The translations under genes were made by a program, and so were the position numbers. The notes beneath the pieces are model-generated. The model searched no databases, was not told the origin of the DNA, and worked only from the letters and a program-made list of their open reading frames with translations. Below are positions 1-8,832 of a stretch of 64,000 nucleotides of DNA, in pieces; positions within the stretch are counted from its first letter, which is position 1, and the number at the start of each line of letters is the position of its first letter. The stretch comes from an uncultured Bacteroidales bacterium (GTDB lineage Bacteria > Bacteroidota > Bacteroidia > Bacteroidales > UBA932). Location of the stretch: positions 62,001 to 126,000 of the forward strand of contig CALUPD010000037.1 in the NCBI GenBank assembly GCA_944322605.1. The letters run 5' to 3'.

Positions 1-216
1 TACGAAAACTACAACACCAACCTTACCGACAATGTCTTCGCAGGAAGATGCATGACAGGACAATACACCGAATACACCGGACCTCAGACATTCGCGGGAT
101 GGGGCGGAAACGGCGAAATGGTCGAAAAGAACGCTTCAATCCTCATACTTGCAATCGACCAGGAAGGCAAGCTCGCCCCTGTGGTTGAAACAAGGATAGA
201 AGAGACTTGGAACTAA
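1..216 (+). CDS. C-terminal end of a fibronectin-like lipoprotein (5' end outside window)
   Basis: Open from the first base in frame 1 and ending with TAA at 214-216; 71 residues are visible. The tail contains a CMTGQYTEYTGPQ stretch and a final strand ending IEETWN. These align by eye with CMAGWTVEYTSAQ and the final VLEDTF of the 750-residue lipoprotein on the minus strand at 8833-11085. It is therefore probably the last part of a paralogue of that protein. It is followed by the same two downstream gene types in the same order. Function unknown; the parent family is predicted to be an exported lipoprotein with fibronectin-III-like modules. The N-terminus and any lipobox cannot be seen. Confidence 0.7.
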   Translation, partial: YENYNTNLTDNVFAGRCMTGQYTEYTGPQTFAGWGGNGEMVEKNASILILAIDQEGKLAPVVETRIEETWN

Positions 217-551
217 GCCGATCCTTGCCGCTTTGCCGATGACGGCAACCGGAAAAGCAAACTCCGGACGGCATCCGGACAAGGCGGCACGGGCTTGGCC
301 CCGGCTCTTATCTTACGGCCGACACGCCGCTCAGGCGGAAAACATAAAGCCGGATAAACGCCGCTCTATAATACTCCCGAATGAGGAGACATCAAAAACA
401 TCTGGCTCATGGAGGGAATTATGACTTATAAAAGCAAAGCGCAGATGCATGGATTCGGGCTTACAGCAAAAACGCAAAAGACCCCAAAAAGCGGAGGGTG
501 CATCAAGCGCGAAACAAGCGAACAGATAATCAAATAAATAACTAAAACATT
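217..551. other. non-coding spacer inside lipoprotein operon
   Basis: About 335 bases with no convincing gene. The first half is GC-rich and low in coding character, and the last 60 bases are A-rich, as is usual before a Bacteroidota start codon. I see no TAnnTTTG -7 element, so the downstream gene is probably read from the promoter of the truncated upstream gene. A small open frame at 233-424 has no recognisable features and I do not call it. Confidence 0.5.
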
Positions 552-1970
552 ATGAATATGAAAAGAACCCTATTAATCATGATGTCGGCAGCTGCCGTAG
601 CGACAGCCTGCTCCGAAGAACCCATAAACCCGGGCATAACGGCCGGCATCAAAATTGAGACCATCGGCGTTCCTGACACATGCAGCATCAAGGTGCTTTT
701 CACGCCGGATGAAAAGACAGCGTATTTCGACTATGCGATAGGAACGGACAACGACTATATCGCTTTCGACCAAGGGACTTTGGAAACCATCCAAAGGCAG
801 GACGGGAACGAACCTTTGGAAGCGGAATTCCCGAACCTGACACCGAACACGGTATACTCCATATTCGCCAAATCCTACACTGACAAGGGGCAGTCGGCAG
901 GAATCTTCGTGCACAAGGCCTCCACCTTGGACAACCAGTTCAAGGTCGAACTCCAATACCTCTCAGACGTTTCTGCCGGATACAGGATGACGATACCGCA
1001 GGAATACGTTTCATGCAGGTACTATCTCGGCTCCGCTTCCGAAAAAGAGGCATTCATTGCAGACCAGGTCGAATCGTCGGAAGTATCCGAAATTCCAGGA
1101 GCATACACATGCGTTAATTTCTACGACCTCGACCCTTCGACGGAATATGTGTTCTATGCCATAGGGAAGGACCGTTCAGGCATAGAAACCGAGCTTTTCG
1201 AAATCCCTGCAACAACTTATGCTTCCGATGCATGCCCTAACGCGGAATTCGATTTCGACATAGACATTTACCAAGGCACATATACCATAACCCCTAACGC
1301 CATGTGCGGAAAAATCATCGCAAGCATCACCGAACGCGGCACTGTCTCATATGTGCTTGAAGAAGGATTCTACAACGACATTCCTCTTCTTTTGGAAAGC
1401 TGGAACTCCATAAAATTCAACAATACCAACGAAGCGACAGGAGGAAACCCTCTGACACTCGCCATGACAACGCCTCAAATGGAAAACGGGACCAATCTGG
1501 AACTCTATGTAGCCATCTATGATGCAAACGGGAACATTTCAGGGACAAGGCACTTCAATCTCGCGACACCTGAATCAGACCCTGGACTCGCCGCTCCATC
1601 TCCTGTTGAAATCGAAGTGACCAACATAAGCAATGCCGGCGCAGTCTACCAGTTCACCGCCGACCAGTCCGTGCTTGGATTTTTCTACGAAACCGTCGAA
1701 GCCGACTGGTACGACGAGCTGAAAGAGACAGACCCGGAATTATCGGAATACTATCTTGCCGAAACATTCTTTGCCAACTACAAGACAATGCTATCAGCAG
1801 GGATGCAGGGACTTTTCCACTATGGCAACGGCTCTTTCACATGGGCCGAAACATCCGGACAGCCTGAATTCAGGTACTACGCAGCGGCAGTTCCAATCAA
1901 CATGAACGGCCCGCGCGAAGGAGGCTGGGGAAACACCACTTTGGTATCTTACACCACCCTCGCTGAATAA
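552..1970 (+). CDS. lipoprotein with fibronectin-III-like modules, paralogue of 7335-8726
   Basis: 472 residues. A signal peptide ends in a lipobox (ATAC, Cys20), so the mature protein is predicted to be lipid-anchored in the envelope. The body has two or three beta-rich modules. Typical fibronectin-like phrases include LTPNTVYSIFAKSYT and LDPSTEYVFYAIGKD, and the C-terminal region ends GGWGNTTLVSYTTLAE. It aligns along its whole length with the minus-strand protein at 7335-8726 (shared YYLGSA-KEAF, DIYQGTYTI, ISNAGAVY and YYAA-VP stretches). No catalytic motif was seen. The next start in frame (558, MKR) is equally plausible. The gene lies 40 bp upstream of a BACON lipoprotein, probably in the same transcript. 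Function unknown. Confidence 0.85.
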   Translation: MNMKRTLLIMMSAAAVATACSEEPINPGITAGIKIETIGVPDTCSIKVLFTPDEKTAYFDYAIGTDNDYIAFDQGTLETIQRQDGNEPLEAEFPNLTPNTVYSIFAKSYTDKGQSAGIFVHKASTLDNQFKVELQYLSDVSAGYRMTIPQEYVSCRYYLGSASEKEAFIADQVESSEVSEIPGAYTCVNFYDLDPSTEYVFYAIGKDRSGIETELFEIPATTYASDACPNAEFDFDIDIYQGTYTITPNAMCGKIIASITERGTVSYVLEEGFYNDIPLLLESWNSIKFNNTNEATGGNPLTLAMTTPQMENGTNLELYVAIYDANGNISGTRHFNLATPESDPGLAAPSPVEIEVTNISNAGAVYQFTADQSVLGFFYETVEADWYDELKETDPELSEYYLAETFFANYKTMLSAGMQGLFHYGNGSFTWAETSGQPEFRYYAAAVPINMNGPREGGWGNTTLVSYTTLAE

Positions 1971-2010
1971 AACATAACTGACACGAATTCAAAACTAAAA
2001 CGGATAAAAA

Positions 2011-3420
2011 ATGAAAAACATATTAAAATCGACTATTATGGCGGTCGCATGCATGGCAGGGCTTGCCTCTTGCAGCGAAGAGATACAAATCGACCCGTAC
2101 CTCAACCTGTCAGTGACCACCTACACATTCCAAGGCAACGGAAACGACAGCGTTATCGTCAAGGTCAAGACCAACGCCGGGGACTGGACAGCAACCACAA
2201 ACAACTCTTTCCTCGAAATAAGCCAGCCTGCCGGGGACAGCATCGTAATCAAGGCCCAAAGGAACACGTCGCCTGAAATGAGGAACGGCTCCATTCTCTT
2301 TTCATCAGCGGACGGACAGGCCCAAAAGACCATGGACATAGTCCAGCTTACCGCCAATTTCAGGGGAGTGTTCAAGATTCTCCCAGCTACCGGCAGAGGC
2401 CGCATGTCCCGCAACGGACAGTGGTATGTCTATGTTGACAGGACATTGGTCGAAGGAACTAACACATTTAAGTCAACAACCTACAGAATAAACCTGTTGA
2501 CAGGAGAAACAGAAGAAATTCCTACACCTATGCTGACTTCCAATTTTGAAAGCACTCAAATCGAACCGGACGGGATTTCCGCTGTAAGCGATGACGGCCA
2601 ATACATAATCTTCGAATCAGGAGGAAACGTATTATCCGCGCTTACCCGCGACGGTGAAATCATACCGGTTTCCATACCTCAAGGATACCACCATGCCTGG
2701 CTCATAAATATGGATGCAGACTGCTCAGTACTTATAGGAAGCGTAATGAAGGAAAGATCCGGCGGCGGTTATTGGTCAACTCCATGCAAATGGGTGGACG
2801 GCGAGCCTATCGTCTTGGACGCGCCGCAGGCCGATGCAATTAATTGGGTAACCTCGGAACTTGATACCTATCCGAGAGGATGCTCGGAAGATGGATCCAT
2901 CGTATACGGCTCTGAATGGCAGACTTTCGGCCTTTGCTACTGGACGGCGGACAACAAGCTGCATAACATAGGAATCGAGAATGCCGAAATCACAGGAACA
3001 GGAGGAACCACGGTAATCAATATGATCGAAGTGCAGGCCTCTTATTGGAACATAAGCAATAACGGGAAATGGATAGTAACGCGTTACGCCGACAACTATC
3101 CTGCAAGGGTGAACACTCTCACCAACACTTATGAAATCCTCGACAACCTGCCCGGCATGGACGGATCTTGCGTAACCGATGACGGCCTGGCATTCGGCGC
3201 AACACCTACGTACATAGCATCCTCCGGAGTGGCAATAGATTTTGAAAACGCAACTTCCACAAGCTTCAAGGATTGGGTACAGGAAACTTACGGAGTAACG
3301 ATACCGGGAAATATATGGCCGGAGATTGTCAGCCCTGACATGAAAGCATTTGCAGGAAGAGGCTACGAAGCAGGCACGGCCAGCCCTTACACTTCTTTCT
3401 GGGTAATGAGAATCGAATAA
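2011..3420 (+). CDS. lipoprotein with N-terminal BACON domain and propeller-like body
   Basis: 469 residues with lipobox LASC (Cys22). Residues about 30-115 look like a BACON domain: tandem beta strands, the phrase WTATTNNSFLEIS, and an end in MDIVQL. BACON domains are common in Bacteroidales surface proteins and often bind glycan or mucin. The rest repeats a pattern of SDDGQYIIF, MDADCSVLIGSV, SEDGSIVYGSEW and NNGKWIVT every 45-60 residues, as in a WD40-like or YncE-like beta propeller. It aligns with the minus-strand protein at 5769-7148 over its full length, including LRGCS-DGS-I-GSEWQTFG in similar form. Last gene of the left-hand operon. Predicted exported; ligand unknown. Confidence 0.85.
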   Translation: MKNILKSTIMAVACMAGLASCSEEIQIDPYLNLSVTTYTFQGNGNDSVIVKVKTNAGDWTATTNNSFLEISQPAGDSIVIKAQRNTSPEMRNGSILFSSADGQAQKTMDIVQLTANFRGVFKILPATGRGRMSRNGQWYVYVDRTLVEGTNTFKSTTYRINLLTGETEEIPTPMLTSNFESTQIEPDGISAVSDDGQYIIFESGGNVLSALTRDGEIIPVSIPQGYHHAWLINMDADCSVLIGSVMKERSGGGYWSTPCKWVDGEPIVLDAPQADAINWVTSELDTYPRGCSEDGSIVYGSEWQTFGLCYWTADNKLHNIGIENAEITGTGGTTVINMIEVQASYWNISNNGKWIVTRYADNYPARVNTLTNTYEILDNLPGMDGSCVTDDGLAFGATPTYIASSGVAIDFENATSTSFKDWVQETYGVTIPGNIWPEIVSPDMKAFAGRGYEAGTASPYTSFWVMRIE

Positions 3421-3557
3421 AACCCCGCTGAAAATTCCTGCCTTGCCACACAAAACTCATTCTCGCAAGGCGAGGCAGAGATTTTCGCCAAAATGCTTGA
3501 TGAGGCCCAGAAGGAGGAATTTCAAGGACAGTAAGGATTTTCGACAGGAAAGGCTGC

Positions 3558-3851
3558 ATGACGGCATGCGACACGACGGCGATATGCTCGGCATTGTCAG
3601 GCATCGTCTTAGTCGCAAGTGTCATAGCGACAATCTGCAAGAAAGGCGCGACGGCCGTTTTCGGGTATGACGGGAGCAAGGAAGAGGTTTTCAGGAACGT
3701 GCTGATGTTCTTGTATTTCATCGTCCTGACCGCTGTCCTGTACGGGATGGAGAATCCGTGCATGTGGGTGATATACGTGCTTACAGCCCTGTGCGCAGTC
3801 TCGGCAATCCTGTCAATCGTGAAGAACAGGTCCGCGAAAAAACAGGAATAG
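3558..3851 (+). CDS. small predicted membrane protein
   Basis: 97 residues with three hydrophobic segments (about 11-27, 47-64 and 69-86), a short charged loop around residue 40 (YDGSKEEVFRN) and a basic tail ending KKQE. This layout suggests a three-helix inner-membrane protein. I recognise no family. It starts at the only ATG in frame after a TGA at 3501-3503. It sits alone between the left-hand lipoprotein operon and the convergent AbiE module. Codon use (AGG, ATA) matches the genome, unlike the AT-rich AbiE genes beside it. Real gene likely but not certain. Confidence 0.55.
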   Translation: MTACDTTAICSALSGIVLVASVIATICKKGATAVFGYDGSKEEVFRNVLMFLYFIVLTAVLYGMENPCMWVIYVLTALCAVSAILSIVKNRSAKKQE

Positions 3852-3947
3852 GCCGTTGCGCTTTAAGGCAAAGCACTTGCCCAGATAATCCGGCAGGCCT
3901 AGCATGAAAGAACCGCGCAATAAAGCGACAAACAGGCCTGAACAGCT

Positions 3948-3989
3948 ATTAGGGTAATGTTGCCAAATAGTCGGTGACATTACCCTAAT
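3948..3989. repeat. perfect 13-bp palindrome at the end of the AbiE module
   Basis: The arms ATTAGGGTAATGT (3948-3960) and ACATTACCCTAAT (3977-3989) are perfect reverse complements around a 16-nt middle, tgccaaatagtcggtg. The stop codon of the toxin gene (3980-3982) lies inside the right arm. No T-run follows on either strand, so it is a poor intrinsic terminator. The start GGTAATGTTGCCAAA matches the terminus of the 200-bp hairpin element seen at 58765, suggesting a solo or internally deleted terminus. Confidence 0.6.
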
Positions 3990-5014
3990 TCATATAACCT
4001 TTTTACTCTATCATTCAAATATCTGAGATCGTTTATCAACTCTTCGAATGACACTGATTCACCATAAATCATATGTAACCGCATATTCTCATAATCTATT
4101 TTCCACTGTTCAATAATAGAAGCTGGTGGAACGATATTGAGCGTTGCGGGATAAAGAGTGTCATAATCGAAGCCGCGTAAACCAATGAATGTGCGGCGAT
4201 GTTCCACTACTTGACGATAGAGGTTTTCATCATTGATGGCACGTTCAGCTATTGGAGTTTTCAACATTTGCCAAATATCATACATATGTCGTGACATACG
4301 TTCTATTCTGATTAAATCCTTTGGCTTGGCAAACTCTTCATGAAGCAGAAACACCTTTTCAAGAAATGTGCGTTCCGGAAGAACTGCTCGTACCATGAAC
4401 TTCTGTTCCGCAAAAGGAGCTTCAGGATATATTTGGTCTATCATAGAATTAAGTGCAATTTCTTTTACGGGTTCACTCATTGACCTACCACTAACTTCCA
4501 CTTTTATTTTTGGCAGAATGTATTGATTGCCATCCAAACCATCTATGGAAAAGGATAACACGGAATCATAGTTTATGTTTATTACTTCTGGATCTGTTGT
4601 AGTGACTGGTGTTACATTCACATTTACTTTGAATTTCTCTTTTGATATACCATATTGATGTAACTGTGTCGTTAAATCGCCTTGCATGGTTTCTCTCACG
4701 AAGCTACAAGCTGCACGGCGCAACTTATCGCTTATTTGCGTCTTTGATAAAGTTCCTCCGAAACCAAGAAATTCCCTGTCGATAGCAATATCTATATCTT
4801 CAGAAAAGCGGTTAATAAGATGCCAACACTTGCTTAGCGACGTTCCTCCCTTGAAAGACAAATGGCCAGCATACGATAAACAGAACATGGCACGGAGGAC
4901 TGCCGTTACCCATAAGTCCTTTTCTATAGCCTGAACGGGCAAACCTGTTTTATTGGCTGCCTGAGCAAGAACCATTTGCTGTTGTTCCTTGGATAGTTGA
5001 AAGTAATTATTCAT
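3980..5014 (-). CDS. AbiEii-type nucleotidyltransferase toxin
   Basis: 344 residues. Residues 56-75 carry the nucleotidyltransferase signature of the AbiEii/AbiGii family: a GGTSLSK turn (56-62) followed by SEDIDIAID, with Asp73 and Asp75 as likely metal ligands. Known AbiEii/MenT-type toxins transfer nucleotides to RNA targets and act in phage defence or plasmid stabilisation; here only the fold and motif support the role. The start overlaps the antitoxin stop by 8 bp (5007-5014), as expected for a translationally coupled pair. Base composition is clearly more AT-rich than the lipoprotein operons on each side, suggesting transfer. Confidence 0.85.
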   Translation of the reverse strand: MNNYFQLSKEQQQMVLAQAANKTGLPVQAIEKDLWVTAVLRAMFCLSYAGHLSFKGGTSLSKCWHLINRFSEDIDIAIDREFLGFGGTLSKTQISDKLRRAACSFVRETMQGDLTTQLHQYGISKEKFKVNVNVTPVTTTDPEVININYDSVLSFSIDGLDGNQYILPKIKVEVSGRSMSEPVKEIALNSMIDQIYPEAPFAEQKFMVRAVLPERTFLEKVFLLHEEFAKPKDLIRIERMSRHMYDIWQMLKTPIAERAINDENLYRQVVEHRRTFIGLRGFDYDTLYPATLNIVPPASIIEQWKIDYENMRLHMIYGESVSFEELINDLRYLNDRVKRLYELG

Positions 5015-5612
5015 AGGCTTGCCTTATGAAAGTTCTTATCCATGCCGGCATGAGTGCTTCGTCTGCCAACACTTTTTCCCTCTGTTCTTTCTGAAGCACG
5101 TTCTTAATTTGTTTGGCAATATCGTCCGTTACATTATCTTTCCCTATCTCTTTTAGGGCAAACGTAATTAGCATTGCAAGCGGATTGGTGAATGAAAGAT
5201 TTTTGGGAGTCGTATATTTGAACTGTATAGAACGGCCGTTTCCTAAGCTTACCCTGCGAGGTGCACCGTCTGTCAAATAAACCACATTCATAGGCACTTG
5301 GGTAGATATACCTAATCTGTTCAGCGCATAAATGCCAGTTGGCACAATGCGCGCCTTATCCCTACGGGCTATCATCTCGGCAATCTGTTCGATGGATGGC
5401 ATCAATACGCCAAGCCCCAAAACTGTGTCAATCTCAGGATATGCGTATATGCCTCTCGCCAGACGGATAATGTCACCTTTGTCAGTTAGCCGTTCAAGAC
5501 TCTTGCCCACAGCCTTTACTTCCCCGTATGACGTGAAATCCGAAGGAAAGAAGATGCTTCCTCTTCCTTTGGCTTTAATAGCTCTCAAAATATTCTCTTC
5601 TATGCTTGCCAT
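5007..5612 (-). CDS. AbiEi-like antitoxin / transcriptional repressor (DUF6088-like)
   Basis: 201 residues from the ATG at 5612 (MASIEENILRAI). The N-terminal 70 residues look like a winged helix of the AbiEi type: IFFPSDF, VGKSLERLTDKGDIIRLARGIYAYPE, where a helix is followed by a beta wing. The C-terminal part (YLTDGAPRRVSLGNGRSIQFKYT) is typical of the DUF6088/AbiEi group. A longer reading to 5693 exists, but it would run through the operator at 5624-5654, so the shorter start is preferred. It is the first gene of the pair and probably represses its own promoter. Confidence 0.8.
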   Translation of the reverse strand: MASIEENILRAIKAKGRGSIFFPSDFTSYGEVKAVGKSLERLTDKGDIIRLARGIYAYPEIDTVLGLGVLMPSIEQIAEMIARRDKARIVPTGIYALNRLGISTQVPMNVVYLTDGAPRRVSLGNGRSIQFKYTTPKNLSFTNPLAMLITFALKEIGKDNVTDDIAKQIKNVLQKEQREKVLADEALMPAWIRTFIRQAYE

Positions 5613-5623
5613 TATATTATGCT

Positions 5624-5654
5624 TTGTCGCAAAAATATAAATTATTTGCGACAA
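5624..5654 (-). promoter_or_regulatory. operator palindrome overlapping the -7 box of the AbiE operon
   Basis: A perfect inverted repeat: TTGTCGCAAA (5624-5633) and TTTGCGACAA (5645-5654) with an 11-bp AT spacer. On the minus strand a Bacteroidota -7 box, TATTTTTG, occupies 5637-5630 and so lies inside the palindrome, 18 bp before the antitoxin ATG. A repressor on this site would block polymerase. AbiEi antitoxins are known to autoregulate through inverted repeats; binding here is inferred. Confidence 0.65.
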
Positions 5655-5768
5655 TTCCGAGATTCGGGTAAAATATGAGGCTCTATTTAGCATTGCTTAC
5701 AGGGGCCAAAAGAAAAATGGCTGCATCGTGCAATACGACACAGCCATTTCCACCGCAAACACAAGCCG

Positions 5769-7148
5769 TCAATCCACCGACATGAACCAGTAAGGGTACT
5801 GCGCTCCGAGGGCGGTAAAGGTATAATGGCGGCCTCCCATAGCCCTTCCGTCCGAGCTAATCTGTTCAACCCACCTGTCATTGGAAACATTCAGGCCATG
5901 CACGCGCTGCATGTAATCCGACAAGGACTCGGTAGTTCCCGCATTGAAATCGCAGACCACCCCTGATGTAGCCATGTATGTAGGCGTGCAGCCGAACAGA
6001 AGGCCGTCATCCGTGGCGCACGAGCCGCCGCAATTGGCAGCGTTTTCAAGATATTCGAAAGTCCCGGTCTGAGTATTTATGCGGCATGGATAATCCACTC
6101 CGTCCAGCCTGTATGTCGCTCCGAAATATTTTCCGCTCGGGCTCATGTTATGGGAGGAGGCCTGCATGTAAATTATCGTAGGGACGGACTCGCCTTCAGC
6201 CTCGCTGTTTTCTATTCCTATGTTATACAGGCGGTCGTCTTTGTAATATACGACTCCGAAAGTCTGCCATTCGGAACCGAAAATCACAGAGCCGTCCGCA
6301 GAACATCCCCTCAAATACACGCCGTTGGTCATAGGCCATCCTATGGCATCTGTTTCCGGCATGTCGAGGATAATATGCTCTCCATTCACCCATTTGCACG
6401 GGAATGTCGTGAAATTCATGTCGTTTTCTTTCTTCACGCCTCCGACGATAACGCTTCCGTCAGCAGAAATGCCCGTTATCCAAGGATTATAATATCCTGG
6501 CTGGCAATTCAATGTAACCCTTTCCCCGTCCACGTACAATTCGGTAATCATGCTTCCCTTATGTTCGAGAATCATCGTCCGCCCGTCATCGCTGATTGCA
6601 AGGCAGGAATCGTAATATCCCTCGGTATCCGTCCATATGCACGGCTCGACAGGCATCTCGGTTATTTCTCCCGTTTCAAGATCCATTATGAAGCATTCGT
6701 CGTCCCAATCGTTTTCGCTTATCAAATAAGTATTGATCCATGCATAATATTTCCCGTTACGGGACATGGCTCCCATGCTTTGGATAGGAAGGTCCTTGAA
6801 CGGCCCGATGTACGACTTGGGAGCTTGGGAAATATTCAATGTCTCTTCCGCCGTTCCTGCCGCAAAACGCACTGCCCCGTTTAAATACTCATCGCTGCCG
6901 TTAGGTTCCACGCTTATTACAATGGATGTTTCCGTTTTTGTCCCGAGGCTTATGAACGGGCTTTGGACCGCCGCCGTCCATTCCGGAGCATTGGTTTCAA
7001 CGGTAACGACAAGGCTGTCGCTGCCTGAATTGAAGGTATAGGTTTCGACGGAAAGGTTTATATAATCCCCTATTTCCGTTTCGCTGCATGCGGACAGTCC
7101 CAATGCCGCCGCAAAGGCCGCGATCGCCGTTTTTATGATATTTTTCAT
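5769..7148 (-). CDS. lipoprotein with BACON domain and propeller-like body, paralogue of 2011-3420
   Basis: 459 residues from MKNIIKT; three further codons to 7157 are possible, but the plus-strand paralogue starts MKNIL. The lipobox is LSAC. Residues about 28-110 form a BACON-like domain (NLSVETYTF, APEWTAAVQSPFISL, LNISQAPKSY). The rest shows repeated SRNGKYYAW, SDDGRTMILE, SADGSVIVGGV, SADGSVIFGSEW and SPSGKYFGA blades. Last gene of the right-hand operon, facing its paralogue at 2011-3420 across the AbiE module. Predicted lipid-anchored envelope protein; no enzymatic residues recognised and ligand unknown. Confidence 0.85.
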   Translation of the reverse strand: MKNIIKTAIAAFAAALGLSACSETEIGDYINLSVETYTFNSGSDSLVVTVETNAPEWTAAVQSPFISLGTKTETSIVISVEPNGSDEYLNGAVRFAAGTAEETLNISQAPKSYIGPFKDLPIQSMGAMSRNGKYYAWINTYLISENDWDDECFIMDLETGEITEMPVEPCIWTDTEGYYDSCLAISDDGRTMILEHKGSMITELYVDGERVTLNCQPGYYNPWITGISADGSVIVGGVKKENDMNFTTFPCKWVNGEHIILDMPETDAIGWPMTNGVYLRGCSADGSVIFGSEWQTFGVVYYKDDRLYNIGIENSEAEGESVPTIIYMQASSHNMSPSGKYFGATYRLDGVDYPCRINTQTGTFEYLENAANCGGSCATDDGLLFGCTPTYMATSGVVCDFNAGTTESLSDYMQRVHGLNVSNDRWVEQISSDGRAMGGRHYTFTALGAQYPYWFMSVD

Positions 7149-7334
7149 CTCTTGCAATTTAATTGTTTAACTGTTTATATCTTGCTGCCGGACTTGCATT
7201 CGCGCAAGCTGTAAATAATCATTTAAAAATTCCCCCTGCGCAGTCAAAAAGACCATGCAAGACATTCGCATAGCTTTGAAAAAGCGATTCTCTGTCCTTT
7301 CCGGCAGCTGATTCCACATTCTTCGTCCGCGCCG

Positions 7335-8726
7335 TCATTCGGCAAGCGTCCTGTATTCTACAAGGGTGGTTTCGCCCCATCCGCCTTCCTGCGGCCCGTT
7401 GCCGTTGAACGGAACGATTGCAGCGTAGTACCTGTAATCGGACTTGCCCGCCGTTTCCGCGTACACATGCTGTCCGATACCGTAATGCAGATAACCGGCT
7501 GCATTGTTTTCCGAATAGTTGGAATAGAACGTATCGGCCAAATAATATTCGGACCATTGCGGATCGGAAGCTTTCAGGTCGTCGTACCAGTCCGCGTCGA
7601 CCGTTTCGTAGAAATAGCCTATGGCCGTTTCGTCAGCTTCCATGGTATAGACCGCACCGGCATTGCTTATGCTGGATACTTCTATTTTGCCCGGATTAGG
7701 CAATGCCAAGCTTTCATCGAAAGAAGGGGTGCTGAACGAATATCGCTTGACACCTGCTGAATTTCCTTCGGAATCCCCTATCACTACGAATAATTCAAGT
7801 TCCACATCGTTCCACATGTCCGGCGTAGCATAAGTCAATACCAAAGGCTCCGACCCCGAGGATGTCGCCGTATTAAGCCAGCCGCTCATCGCCCATGACT
7901 CTAACATGCTTATGAAATCATAGTTGAAACCGCCGTAATAGTCGCCTATTCCGCCTTTAAGGGAGACAAAGCCTATGATCTTTCCGCAATGGGAATTAGG
8001 AGAAATCGTATATGTGCCTTGGTAAACATCTATGTCTGTCGAAACAGCGACATTCGGGCATTCTTCCGATGAACAAGTAACCGCCGGTATTTCCCATAAT
8101 TCGGTTTTCGCGCCCTTGCGGTCCTCTCCTATCGCATAGAACACATATTCGGTCTGCGGCTTTAGGTCCGTATAATTGACACATTGGTAATTGGATATTT
8201 CCACGAGATATTCTCCCTCTATTTCCCCGCTAAGGAAAGCTTCCTTGTCCGCAGCAGAACCTAAATAATAGCGGCATTGATAGAATTCCTGAGGAAACCA
8301 GACTTTGAATCCTGCAACGTCGTCCAACAGGTACTGCAATTCCACATGGAATCTCGTGTCCAGGGTAGAAACCTTCAGGACATTCGTTCCTCCGGATACC
8401 CCGTCCGAAGTGTACGCCTTCGCGAATATCGAATAATACGTAGAAGGTTCGAGTCCTTCGAACAACACCTCTTCGGAGCTGTTGCCGTCCACACGGGTTA
8501 TTCCTTCCAGGCTGCCGTCCTGAAACGCTGACAAATCGTTTTCGCCGCCTATGGCATATTCGAACCATGCCGTCCTTTCATCAGGAGCGAAGAGTATTTT
8601 AAGGGACGTGCTGTCTGGAGAACCGGCCACAGAAATGTCTATCTTGGCCTTTATCCCCGGATTATCCATTTCCGTGCAGGCTGCAAGAAGCGCAGCCGCA
8701 CAGGCGATAAATAGTATTTTTTTCAT
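7335..8726 (-). CDS. lipoprotein with fibronectin-III-like modules, paralogue of 552-1970
   Basis: 463 residues with lipobox LAAC (Cys16). Same architecture as the plus-strand gene at 552-1970, with matching phrases: LKILFAPDERTAWFEYAIG, LKPQTEYVFYAIGEDR, DVYQGTYTISPN, ISNAGAVY, and the ending GGWGETTLVEYRTLAE. By eye about half the residues agree. Two modules of about 95 residues are followed by a less regular C-terminal half. It is the middle gene of the minus-strand operon, 106 bp after the 750-residue lipoprotein and 186 bp before the BACON gene. Function unknown. Confidence 0.85.
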   Translation of the reverse strand: MKKILFIACAAALLAACTEMDNPGIKAKIDISVAGSPDSTSLKILFAPDERTAWFEYAIGGENDLSAFQDGSLEGITRVDGNSSEEVLFEGLEPSTYYSIFAKAYTSDGVSGGTNVLKVSTLDTRFHVELQYLLDDVAGFKVWFPQEFYQCRYYLGSAADKEAFLSGEIEGEYLVEISNYQCVNYTDLKPQTEYVFYAIGEDRKGAKTELWEIPAVTCSSEECPNVAVSTDIDVYQGTYTISPNSHCGKIIGFVSLKGGIGDYYGGFNYDFISMLESWAMSGWLNTATSSGSEPLVLTYATPDMWNDVELELFVVIGDSEGNSAGVKRYSFSTPSFDESLALPNPGKIEVSSISNAGAVYTMEADETAIGYFYETVDADWYDDLKASDPQWSEYYLADTFYSNYSENNAAGYLHYGIGQHVYAETAGKSDYRYYAAIVPFNGNGPQEGGWGETTLVEYRTLAE

Positions 8727-8832
8727 GATAGTTGTATGTTTTTAATTGTTTCTGAATTCCAAGCGGCAGGCATGGCCGGTATTCGCCAAAAGGCCGCGCC
8801 CATGCCCTATGCTCCGCATGACATCCTGAGCA

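Noticed and set aside
233-424. 63-codon frame in the first spacer
   Set aside because: Low-complexity Arg/Pro composition, no start context, lies in a GC-rich spacer without coding signs.
2776-3453. Long antisense frame under the BACON gene (225 codons)
   Set aside because: It is a shadow of a well-supported gene; the codon pattern and paralogy favour the plus strand.
3421-3534. In-frame continuation after the BACON gene stop reading …QGEAEIFAKMLDEAQKEEFQGQ
   Set aside because: It looks coding, but the only start codon gives a 13-residue peptide and no paralogous extension exists at the end of the minus-strand copy.
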